Source of the DNA: Cercis canadensis
Taxonomy: Eukaryota > Streptophyta > Magnoliopsida > Fabales > Fabaceae
Length of the DNA: 64,000 nt
Assembly: GCA_003255065.1 (NCBI GenBank)
Contig: QAOA01004014.1
Coordinates: forward strand, 130,952 to 194,951
Direction of reading: 5' to 3'
The translations under genes were made by a program, and so were the position numbers. Within the stretch, counting starts at the first letter, position 1; the number at the start of each line of letters is the position of its first letter. The notes under the pieces are model-generated. The model had not been told where the DNA came from. It made no database searches and was given only the letters and a program-made list of their open reading frames with translations. Below, in pieces: positions 1-11,400 of this stretch.

Positions 1-1298
1 AAAGCCAAAAGAAAAGTTCAGCGCGATTTGTTTGATAGTGCATTGGATTGGAGTGGACCTGTCGCCGTGACGTACGCTTGTCTACACGTACGTTACAGAT
101 TTGGATGCGTCGGCTTCCGCCCAATAAATGCCTTCTTTAATCATACGAAATAGTCAACTTTTTTTTTATGTAAGTAAAGCTCTCTAACACTAATCATCTT
201 GTTAATGATTAAACTCCCATTTTAATTATCTCTAGCCTGCCTCTTCTTTCTTGTCTTATGAAATAAAAAGTATTCATGCTCGACTTAATTACAATTGACT
301 CGAATTTAGCTTATTGTGAGCTAGTTTTGTTGAACTCGAGTCACAACTCACAAGCGACTTGCAAGCTGGCTTGACTTGTTGCCAAGTCATAAGTAGTGTA
401 TATAAGTTCAACCTCAAATGAAAAAAGTAAAAGGAAAGAAAGAGATAGATCATAGATGCAAAGTGAGACTTTAATTATCATACTATGCATGTTTCTTAAT
501 GCATGTATAGTTATTAAATGATGAAAAAGAAATATTTAGCTTAATGCTATGCTTTTCTGTTCGATCGGATAGGATAAATACCAGAAGACTTCTCCATTTT
601 CCTAATTCTATATATAGTTAAGAAATATCTCATATTTTGTATTTTCATTTCTAAAGTTGACATATGGTTATAGCATTAGCATGCCATAATCTAAACATTA
701 ATTATGAAAATGTATAAGATCCTAAGACTCGTAAAGGTAGCATTATATATAAACAACCTACTCTTAAGCGTACTTTTTGATACCTTCAAAAATAATGAAA
801 ACGTTTACCAATCCAACTTTATCTTAATAACAAATTACTACGTGTGAATTATCAAAATACATTGAAATTAAATAAGTTTTCAAAAATCTTAGAATTTTTT
901 TACTACGTACCCACTTTTCTTTAAAAAAATTAAATATGGGCGTGCTAAGTATCACGTTAGTATGTTAACACATATTGTAATACATATGATATTTTACGCG
1001 CATATCCACTGAAAGTAGATTGTAAGAATATTTTTAAAACCTCAATTATTTCATACCAATCGATTATTCTTATTCATACCTAGAATTGCTACGACCACTG
1101 ATCGCTTCTACCACCGATTGTCATGTCTACCATCATCACGCTTGCTGCCGCCAATCTTCTACCATTGCTATAAGATTCTCATACCAAAGACATTCTTTAT
1201 ATTATTCAGCTATCTGATAGTAACTCATATCTTTGATGTTGTTTGATTAAATGTTAAAATGTATTACAGGTGATTATAGTTTAAACGAATTTTGAATC

Positions 1299-1300
<2 letters not shown>

Positions 1301-1336
<36 letters not shown>
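1301..1336. repeat. (AT)18 microsatellite
   Basis: Uninterrupted AT dinucleotide repeat of 36 bases. It is a likely length-variable marker. Confidence 0.95.
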
Positions 1337-1340
<4 letters not shown>

Positions 1341-1453
1341 GTTCTTATAGTTTAAATTTTTTTTAATTGGGTCTTTGCCGTTATTCCAAGTTATAACTCC
1401 GTCAGTTTAGTATTGACATAACAAATGGTTTGTCTATGTGGCAATAAAAAAAA

Positions 1454-1821
1454 GAGTAAAACCCTTTTTTAGTCCCTGAAAAATACAGTCACTGACAAAT
1501 TCGTCCTCCAAAAATTTTTGGTGACAAATTGGTCATTGAATTATTATTTCACTGACAAATTAGTCCTCTAGTAGGCAAGATCAGTGAAAAGAAAATAAGA
1601 ACTTAAATGAGAAAATGAGGGCTTAAATATAGCTAAACAAGATCAGTGAAAAAAATTTAGGAAATGGGTCTGTAGGGGTCCAGAACTTTTCTCATTAAAG
1701 TACCAGAGAACTAATTTGTCAGACAAAATAACAATTCAAGGACCAATTTGTCACTGAAAATTTTTGGAGGACGAATTTGTCAGTAGCTGCATTTTTCAAG
1801 GACTAAAAAAGGGTTTTACTC
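1454..1821. mobile_element. Mutator-type MITE with 9-bp target site duplication
   Basis: The 368-bp element starts GAGTAAAACCC and ends GGGTTTTACTC. Long terminal inverted repeats of roughly 120 bp follow: the left arm (about 1454-1580) carries 'ACAAATTCGTCC' and 'GACAAATTGGTC', and the right arm (about 1690-1821) carries their reverse complements. The element is flanked by an exact 9-bp direct repeat, TAAAAAAAA, at 1445-1453 and 1822-1830. Long TIRs with a 9-bp duplication are the hallmark of Mutator-like elements. There is no transposase frame inside, so it is non-autonomous. The duplication is low-complexity, so its support is weaker than that of the TIRs. Confidence 0.85.
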
Positions 1822-2120
1822 TAAAAAAAATTGGTGTGACGTCATAGTAGCATAAAAATTGCTATCTCATCATATTTTATCTGTTTTCCTTCTCTCTCTT
1901 TACTTGTAAGAAGAATGGAAGCAATAATAGCCAGTAATACATTACAACAGAAAATAGAAGAAAAACTAAAAGAAAAAACATACAAATCATATCCCATAGT
2001 TTAAGTAATTAATTATAGACCGATAGAATACTTATATTTTGTCTAAACAAGTGAAACAATGGCTAACGACGTTGAAGTTATCTTGTACCAAATTAAGTTG
2101 AAATTATGAAGTTAATAAAG

Positions 2121-2801
2121 AATAGAATGATGCATAGGGTGAAGATGAGAAGATAAATGTCCTTTCGTTTTAATTAGAATGAGGAATGACAAGGTTGATT
2201 TTTCTTTTGAGGTACAAACAAAAGCTCTTAAATTCAACCTTTTTCATTTAATAATTAGTACATGATATGGTAATGGGGGAACAATTTTAATACATTGATC
2301 TTACCGAACCCATCCCTCCGCCACGCGTGTACAAACTTGCACAGATGCACCATCTAATCCAATTTTCAATACCCAACTGAATCTCACATTTTCTTAAATT
2401 TGGTCTTAAACTGACCTAGGGCCTGTTTGGATAAACAGTTTAATTAAGGGTTTATATATATATATATATAAAATAGAATGATGCATAGGGTGAAGATGAG
2501 AAGAGAAATTTCCTTTCGTTTTAATTAGAATGAGGAATGAAAAGGTTGATTTTTCTATTGAGGTACAAACAAAAGCTCTTAAATTCAACCTTTTTCATTT
2601 AATAATTAGTACATGATATGGTAATGGGGGAACAATTTTAATACATTGATCTTACCGAACCCATCCCTCCGCCACGCCACCATCTAATCCAATTTTCAAT
2701 ACCCAACTGAATCTCACATTTTCTTAAATTTGGTCTTAAACTGACCTAGGCCTGTTTGGATAAACAGTTTAATTAAGGGTTTATATATATATATATATAA
2801 A
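2121..2801. repeat. Direct tandem duplication of about 350 bp
   Basis: Copy 1 (2121-2471) and copy 2 (2472-2801) both begin AATAGAATGATGCATAGGGT and end in a TA dinucleotide run after 'TTAATTAAGGGTTT'. They are nearly identical. Copy 2 lacks about 22 bp after 'CCGCCACG' and differs by a few substitutions. This is either a recent tandem duplication or two haplotypes left side by side by the assembler. No 'n' marks the junction here. Confidence 0.9.
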
Positions 2802-3737
2802 AGACTTGTTGCATAAGTTTTAATGCAATAAGTAGCTTAAAAATAAGTTAATTTGAATTTGAATACTCATTTCAAGAAGTGCTTTTATATTAAATTAAAG
2901 TATTTGGATGAGTAACTACACCAAATATTTTTAACAATGAAAATTACTAAAAAGGTCAAACAATTATTACGTGAAGTGTTTGGGTAATAAAACATGTATT
3001 GTGAATTAACAATGGAAATTGAGTATGTTGTACATACCATTAGAGATTACTTCTCTAACACAATATTTTCATATCCCCAAATGACAAGGGTCACAGTAGC
3101 TATTGGAGAGAAAATCTAAGCTTTCATGCTTAAATGGTTCAAATTGTAAAACCCTGAGAAAACATTTGAAACCCTCATGCCACAATCAAATGGTAAACAC
3201 CAAAATTTCAGTAGTACGGCATGATTATTGACCTTTAGTTGTGATTTCATGTAAGAAAAAGTGTAAAACCAAGTACTGGCCATGAATACAGCAACCAAGC
3301 ATTATCTTTGAACTAAAAAATCCTAAAGAATGGAGTCAACAATGCAGCCAATCAATTCTCTATTTCCAGTTTGCAGAGGAGAAGCAACCAACCCATGAAT
3401 ACATAAACTAAGCATTATCTTTGACAGTAAACACGATAGAGAAGAGACCCAACATCGTGTGCATATAAGAGAAGCGAAGAAGAAGTGGAGAAGACGAAGA
3501 AGAAACGTTCTTCTCTTGAAAACTAGAGTTATGTGTGCTGAAATTTTCTAATTTTATGGAGGACAATTTTGTGACAAATTATTGTAAATCCAAGGACCAG
3601 TTAAACTCATTTGAGCTTTTGCACTGGCTTATTTTTATAAACTTCATATTTTGGCTGGTGAAAATAACCAAAATAGCTTATTTGAGAAAAATAAACACTT
3701 ATTGGAAATCAATCCAAACACTTCTTTTAGCCTAGTC
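2749..3737. mobile_element. Possible non-autonomous TIR element
   Basis: The left end reads CCTGTTTGGATAAACAG. The right end reads as an imperfect reverse complement, with 'AATCCAAACACTTC' near 3712-3725, and both ends lead into AATAAG/AGCTTA-rich subterminal sequence. This 'GTTTGGAT' terminus is common in plant hAT-like and related MITEs. The ends are imperfect, I could not define a firm target duplication, and the left end overlaps the tandem duplication, so boundaries are tentative. Confidence 0.35.
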
Positions 3738-4353
3738 ATTCATCAAGTTGTAGTTTGCATTCTAGAACCCTTGAGATATCTATATTACTATTCGTGTTTG
3801 ATTATTCAAAATCAATTGGTTCTGTTTCATTAATGTAAGTGATCATGCGGACATTTACCTAACAATAACTATCATTGACCACTTGATTAAATAAAACCAT
3901 ATGGCATTACTCGAATATTGAGAAAAATTATTAAAGTGGTAACATTCTTGCAGATTTTTTTTTTTTCAGTTTTCATGGTAATAGTATACTCAGGCTAACT
4001 TTTAAGCATTAAATTAAGTCTTTTTTAGAACACGATCTTAATAATTATTACTTATTAATAATTCATAGCATCCTCTATTATTATAGGCTTTTTTTTTCAC
4101 TAGAAAAAAATATTGAATGCCTTTTGTTTTATAAATTTCCGTCTTAATAAATTGTTGGCTCAATTAACACATGAATGATTTGCTATCAAAATAATTCAGC
4201 ATTTGAACTTCGACAGAAAGAAACAACTTAAATTAGGTTAAAATTTGCACGTTAAGTTTAAGGTTTTCTTAAATATTTCGCAAAAGCATGTTACTAGAGT
4301 GTGGAGAGACAAACCACACAGGATATTTATATGGAGGTTTCTTAGATACTTTT

Positions 4354-4535
4354 AGTATTTATGTAGTATGTCATACTACATAAAAATAACCAATAAATGA
4401 ATGACATGTGTACAAGTTAACTGTTTTTAAGTTTATTTAAAAATTAAATAAATCATATTTTATATCTAATAAAATATGAAAATTATGTATACTTGCCACG
4501 TTAGTGTAATATGACATACTCATGTAATATCATAG
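4354..4535 (+). mobile_element. MITE copy A, shared family with 25690-25875
   Basis: AT-rich element of about 180 bp with imperfect terminal inverted repeats of about 25 bp. The left end contains AGTATGTCATACTACAT and the right end ATATGACATACTCATG. The same sequence, including the internal 'GAATGACATGTGTAC' and 'TTAACTGTTTTTAAGTT', recurs in reverse orientation at 25690-25875 at roughly 75-80% identity by eye. No coding capacity. Confidence 0.65.
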
Positions 4536-6751
4536 AGTTCCTGTATTTATATATCTCCATAGGTGATGATCGGTTGAAAAGGACTGAATTATAGAAATCA
4601 TACAATATAATATTATATAGTCAGTGTCATAATATTGTAGAATTCATAGACTTTATTACGAATGGCAACATAAGCACTAGTAACCACTACTATTACCAGT
4701 GAGCATCAATATTAATGTCGGATAGATAATATTCAATAATTGAAAAAGATACGGTTGAAACTTAATCCATTGGAACTTGCATGAGGAAGAGAGAGAGAGA
4801 GTTAATAGTTTTCTTCTCTCTTTATTTGCCAGAATTTGATTCTCTGAACACTTAAAATTAAATTATCATAGCTTCCTATAAAAAAATTAAATGAAATTTT
4901 CATAGCTATGTGCATGGACTTCATTATTTGCAATTCGTATAAATATAAATAGTTTTTCTTTTAATTTTCTTTGGAGTTTTATATAGTTAACTTGTATATG
5001 TGAATGTGATAGAATTGAATGGCGGCTACCCCTCTTTAATCACTATCTTCTCTTCTTTTCTGAGGTTGATGGTCCCCCAACCCACAAATTAACCTACATT
5101 ATTCTTTTAGCCTATTCGCAAACAAATTAAACTAAATCCCTTCCCAGTACCCTTTCTTTTTACCAATCTTAATTTTATAATCCCATATGACATAATCTTT
5201 TTCTTTTAATGGACAAGGAATTAATACGTACAAAAGTAGGACGAGTTCTGGTAATTCTTCAGTTACAAAAACCCAAAAAATATAATTAATTACAGTAAAC
5301 TCCCATGCAAGATGTATCATAAAAACATTTTGGTATACTCATATGACGTTGAAATATAAGAATGTACGTAGGATATGTGAAAATATATATAAGTTCATTT
5401 TGAGGCATTTATTGTTTCAGTGATTTCAATCAATTATCATGCCGATGATGAAGGTAACATATTTCCCTTACATCCAATACAAGAGGTACCTAACGCTAAC
5501 GGTGTGCTAGATATAATTAAAATTTGGAATTTATATAATAAAAAAATAAAATGCAAATTACTTCACAGTTATGATTATTGAAATTAAAAGAGACTTTATT
5601 TTAATTTTTTTCCTCTTTACTAATTATTAAGTGCTAAAGAGTCTCTTGAAATTTCAACACATGATATAAGTATATATGTGTTTTATCCATATATCAAGTC
5701 TAAAAGATATTCGTATGTGGAAGCATATTAAATATAAAATAATTTATGAACTTTCACCTAATTTCTTAAGCTATCACCGATATTTTAAGAGAAGACTAAG
5801 CAAAAGGGGTTACGAATATTAAAAACCAAAGTACGTCAAATGATCTGTAGCTTCTATATATAGAAATTGACAGCTCATGTTGTTTCACTTAAATGACCGA
5901 TCGATCGACACAAGGAAAATGATTAAAAAAAAAAGGTGTAAAGTTATTTAAGTTGTCTTTACATGTCTAATAAATTTAAATCGCGTATTGTGTATAATTA
6001 TAAAAAGAATATGGTTTTAGAAATATGCAAATATGTAACAGTACTATGTATGTATGATATGATGAAGTTGAAAAAGGAAAATGATATTCACGCTATTCTA
6101 TTACATTAGAATAGAAAAAATTGGAAAGAAAAAAAAGTAAATGAATCAATGTATCATTATACATATGTAAAGAGTAAGATTATTGGGAAAAAATAACATA
6201 AGCACATACACACAAATGGTTTGAGAAAATATTTTTTAAAAATCAAGGTTTTAAGTTTAATTTTTTATTTTTAATATTCGTAATTAAGAAAAGGAAAAGA
6301 AATGGTATGAGGTATCGCTGTCCGTTGAAGACTTATTACCCACATCATGATCAAGCACACATCACGAGGTATGAGGTTTAATTAGATGGAAAAACAACTT
6401 ATTGTAAGTAAATTATAAGTGAGTTGTGTAGTTAATATTGCGTAGGAATTTATAAAAATAAAAGTGAATTAGGGTGTTTTTTGTTGTTTTCTTTGTTTCT
6501 TTCTCGGTGCCACTCTATTCCCATATTGAATGCCACACGGATTTGTGTGTAATGTTAATTGAGAAGGAGAGAGTGAAAACAGGGTATCGCTCTCCGCATA
6601 GCTGACTTTTGCTAGGCATGAGTAAATGCTCTTGCTGTCCGTTTTGACTCTTGGGGAGGAAACTCTTTTTACCTCCGTGGGTCAGCGATTAAACAGTTGT
6701 TTTGTTTCTTCTGTTCTCTCTCTCTCTCATTTCTCTCTTTCTCTAGGTGTA

Positions 6752-6759
6752 TTTATACA
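6752..6759 (+). promoter_or_regulatory. TATA box of the MYB gene
   Basis: TTTATACA-type TATA element about 150 bases upstream of the ATG at 6903, preceded by a CT-rich tract at about 6714-6744 of the kind common in plant core promoters. It predicts a transcription start near 6785. The placement is inference from spacing. Confidence 0.5.
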
Positions 6760-6902
6760 AAGACAAAGGCAACCCCAGTTGTGGACGCTTGTCTATGCAT
6801 TCCTGAAAAGAAAGCGAGGGTGCACCCTGTTCTAGCTCAAAATCTGGGGAACCTTGAGAGGAAAGAAAGAAAGAAGAGCTGCAGAATCAGCATATTGATA
6901 TG

Positions 6903-8431
6903 ATGGGAAGACCACCTTGCTGTGACAAAGTTGGGGTCAAGAAAGGGCCCTGGACTCCAGAGGAGGACATCATCTTGGTCTCTTACATTCAAGAACACGG
7001 ACCTGGCAATTGGAGATCAGTTCCCACCAATACAGGTTAATTCAACTTCATCTTCCTCTCTTCCCTGCCTAATTACCTTAATTTTTCAACTTCTCCTTTT
7101 CGTCTGCCTACGCTACCCACCCTATACCTTTGTTTGATTATTTAACTCTAACACCCTCTACTCTATTCTTCCTTTTCTGCTCTTGGGAATTGAAGGACTG
7201 GATTTTGATTCTCTCAATTAAAGGTTTGCTTTTTGCTCCGTAATTTTACCTTTGTATGCCATTTTTGTTTTCCAGGTTTGCTTAGATGCAGTAAAAGCTG
7301 CAGACTTAGATGGACAAACTACCTTAGGCCTGGTATCAAACGAGGTAATTTCACCGATCATGAGGAGAAGATGATAATCCACCTCCAAGCTCTTTTGGGC
7401 AACAGGTACTACTGCCTCTTTTCATTCGATTTCTGAATTAGGCTAACATCTATTATTAAATAATTATCCAAATCCCAACGAGGAGATAAGCTCTTTAAGA
7501 TATATTTTTTATTCATATATACATATTCTTTATTCTTTATGATGAAAAAAGAATTTTTTTGTTTTTTCTAAAAAAATGGGGAAATGGAAGTGCGATATCG
7601 TTGAATAAGTACACATGTGACATGAGTTATAATTTTATGGGTGCATACAGATGGGCTGCCATAGCTTCCTATCTTCCGCAGAGGACAGACAATGACATAA
7701 AGAATTACTGGAATACCCATCTGAAGAAGAAGCTGAAAAAGCTTCAGACAGGGAGCTGTGATGGTCATGAACAAGATGGATACTCATGTTCACAGGCAAA
7801 GGGTCAGTGGGAGAGAAGGCTTCAAACAGATATCCATATGGCCAAACAAGCCTTGTGTGAGGCTCTCTCCCTTGACAAGCCTTCAACCCATTTCCCTAAT
7901 GGTAATAATTTATCTCTTGAGACTAATAATAATAATAAGCCAAACCAGCAAGGAATATCCTCTAATTATGCATCAAGCACCGAGAACATAGCCCGTTTGC
8001 TCGAGAACTGGATGAAGAAAACCCCAAAGTATGCTGAAACAACAAATTCAGGGACGTTTTCTTTGTTCAGCAATGCCAACAACATCAACATGGTGACTAC
8101 TACTACCATTACTACTACTAGAGGAGCTGGTTCAAGTTGCAGTGATGGTACACAGAGTGGCAGTGCCGCCACCCCAGATGCTCTTGATTCGCTATTGAGC
8201 TTCAACTCTTACAACTCTGATGCCTCTCAATCTGCTGCGTCTATTGATGACAACACCAATTTGACAACAGAGATTGGGCCTCTCCAAGATGAAAGCAAGC
8301 CAAATTTGGAACAAGCCGGACAAGTCCCTTTCACATTGCTGGAGAAGTGGCTATTCGATGATGCCGCAGCTCAAGGCCATGAAGATCTAATCAACATGTC
8401 ACTCGACGAAACTACATCAGGCTTGTTTTAA
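6903..8431 (+). CDS. MYB94/MYB96: R2R3-MYB transcription factor, subgroup 1 (MYB94/MYB96-like)
   Basis: Three exons, 6903-7035, 7276-7405 and 7651-8431, with GT-AG introns, encode 347 residues. The R2 and R3 repeats fill roughly residues 14-115, and the two introns fall at the positions usual for R2R3-MYB genes (after 'PTNTG' and within 'LLGNR'). The tail carries subgroup-1 motifs: [45 protein letters not shown] and a C-terminal NMSLDE. The [10 protein letters not shown] block separates it from the shorter MYB60 and fits MYB30/94/96; the '[14 protein letters not shown]' wording and the end are closest to MYB94. Arabidopsis MYB94 and MYB96 are nuclear activators of cuticular wax synthesis and the ABA/drought response. 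That role is inferred here from family membership and from synteny with the flanking genes. Confidence 0.93.
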
Positions 8432-11400
8432 TTACAAAAAAAATTACATCATGTCGTCTTGAGCTAGTTAGCTTTGCGTGCAGTTTACTTCTCTAAGCCT
8501 GAGTAGCAACATACACCCCCTCTTAGTTTCTTACTCTACAAACAGGAAGTGTAAATTACGACTACATCCATGCCATGTAATGTACCAAATAACACTACTA
8601 TCATGTTCCATTTCATCTTACAACCGATCCATCCAATTAATGTATCTGTAATTTCGGCACTTTTCATTTATCTACAGACTACAGGGTTTAGAAAGGTATT
8701 AGAATATTAATATCAAATTTGATATATGATGGGTAATTTCTATATTTTGGTTCAACCCCTGCCCTGGGGCGGTATTTTTTATTTTTGATACGTGTGAACA
8801 GAAGGAAGCAGCAAAAAATGATAGTGGAAAAATAGGGTTAATGATGTATTGCATTGTCGGCAAGTAATTAATTGTAAGCTAAGAGTTGTTGGGCTTTAAA
8901 ATGTATCATTACTCAGCAAAAGAGAAATTAATATCTTGGATTATCGATATATGGTCGATCGGCCACTCATTGTATATTGGATTCTAACCGGCAAAACAAG
9001 AACACCAAATTTTGCAGCATATTTTAAGAATTTAAATGTCATTTATTGCTAATGTACAAATTTTTCATACACATTACTAATAAATAAAATATTTGAAATG
9101 CTTGACAGCACATGAACTATTGACTGAGTAAGAGTGTTTGACATTAGTATCGTTTGTATTTATGACGAGGAAATTTCGGAATCAATAAGTGGAAGATATG
9201 ACATCACAATTTTGCTTTTGGAGTTTTATATATTGTAAAAGAAAGGCTCCTCATGATCTGAACCCTTACCATATATAAATGGTGGCAACAAACAACAATT
9301 ATGAAATTTCAATTAATTAAGCCCATTTTAGTTGTTGGAGTGATGGTAAAATTAAGTACATATTATTTCTATATCTTAATTAATTGTGCAACTGCAAATT
9401 AAGTGAATTTCCCTTGTGTCCTCTTGTTCAAATTATTGATTAGTTATATTTAGTATATATACAATCTCCTGAGATTTGGCAATGGTCCAAATTAAAAGTA
9501 TAACACCGAATATTCATGAAGCGTACATTATAAGCACATTATTGGTACGTAGAAAGCTACAGCTTGTTTGGATAAGAGAGGACCCATGGGAGAGACCATT
9601 TTCGTCAAATGTATTAATAACAACAACTATTTCTAATCTCAATTTCTTATCAAGGGGGCTGCATAACATTCAATTCATAAAATCCACTACCATTTGATAT
9701 TGATACTACTTTTTTCTGGTGCACCATTTCCTAACTGTTACTTGCTATTTTTTTTTAAACAAAAATTTGATTAGGTGATTCTCTCACATTTTTAGTATAA
9801 GACGTTGTTATTTAGTAGTACTAATTAATTAGTACTTGATATTGTCCTTGCTAGCGCTATTGTTATTGATACCATTACATCAATGTGACATGATCAATCG
9901 TTTTACAATCCACAACGTAACCACAAGACTACAACTGCACTTCCACGTTACCTTTAACAGTATACAAAGCAAATAATATTACAAATATTTTGACAACCTT
10001 GTTAATTAGCTAATGAAAAAATGTTAATTATTAACTTATTCAATAAGATTATTCTTTTAATTTTATAATTCCTTTTAAAAAAAACTAATTTTCTGATTTT
10101 TTTTTTAAAAAAGTTTCTGGATTAATCGCNATTCCCTTTAAAAAAAACTAATTTTCTGATTTTTTTTTTTAAAAAAGTTTCTGGATTAATCGCGGCATCC
10201 GTTAATTAGATGGTTTGTGCCCCATTGTCAATTCAAAACAAATACCTTATAAATACCAAAAAAAAAAAACTACCTCTAAAATTAGGCCATTATTAAACTA
10301 GTAATATATATGAATATAACACAGGACAGGGTGCTCTTGCTGTAGCTTAGCTATTGATCAATTTATAAATTGCCACATGATCAGTTCTCAAAATTTCGTT
10401 TAACACTAGTACTGGAGGAAAATCCAAGGCCATGATTTTGCATGGGGAACGACAATGCTAGAAAATAGTCTTAAATGCTTCACATGTGACTTTAGCTTAA
10501 TTGTTTTTTTAAGGAATTAATTATGGTGTATTTTAGAAAAAAAAATACATATATATAGGTATAATTTATAATTTTTTTCATCACAAAAAATTATAAATAT
10601 GGTGTGAAATTAGATAAATTTTTCAAAAAAATATATTTTTTAATTTCTTACAATTTTAGATTTAAATACAAAATCTAGGTGAGAAGAATCTTAATGACCT
10701 GTTTCTAACTAAACAAAGAAAATTGGAGTTAGCTTGACCTGCAATTACCTATATACTAAGACTCAACTGTAAAAAAGTGAGTGAAGGAAGCATAAGGCGC
10801 GCATGAATTCCATCACCAAAAATGGGAGACGAAATAAGAAAGTGACCAATTATTATCCCTCTTTGACCTTCATCAAAACGGTCAAAAATTTATTGAAGCA
10901 ATGCAACCTTTATTGATCCTTCACAGGCTTTACCATTATTTGTGGACTTTTACCACAAAACTAAGAAAAAACAGTGATAACCCATTATTGAAATTTCAAA
11001 AGAAGCTTCCCTTTGAGACAAGCGAAGGGCAGATTGGCATATAGACAGTTGGGAACTTGGGGTTATGAGTATTAAGGTGACCTAAACCACGAGTCTGAAC
11101 TACCATGTTCCTCCCCAAACACCGCTAACTATTCTATTCTCAATATCTATTCCTTTTTCCTTATTCAGATTTATTCTCAAATATTGGGAATGGCCACTTA
11201 TTATTTATCGAAATCCTCATCAAACATCCATTCTTTCAACTCTAGAAATCCAACATCCACCATTCAATTTTAAGTGCTCATTTTGTTTTCTAGAAGACAT
11301 TCTCCTTCTCCCTTCTTTCATTTTCAAACTTCTCTGTCAGCACAACCTCATAAGAGAGAGAGAGAGAGAGAGAATGAGCGTCTTATGATTCGTATCAAGT

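Larger units (their letters stand above)
1..6751. other. Intergenic, repeat-rich region upstream of the MYB gene
   Basis: I find no convincing gene in this AT-rich stretch. It holds an (AT)18 microsatellite, a Mutator-type MITE, a 350-bp tandem duplication, a possible larger TIR element and one copy of a second MITE family, each listed separately. Short open frames of 60-70 codons here lack family motifs and are what chance gives at this base composition. Confidence 0.7.

Noticed and set aside
7568..8205. Minus-strand frames opposite the MYB exons
   Set aside because: Shadow frames of the MYB coding strand; the plus-strand product matches a known family end to end.
6903..8431. Assignment of the MYB gene to MYB60
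   Set aside because: The N-terminus and YASSTENI motif fit MYB60, but the [11 protein letters not shown] block, 347-residue length and C-terminus fit MYB94/96 better, as does synteny.
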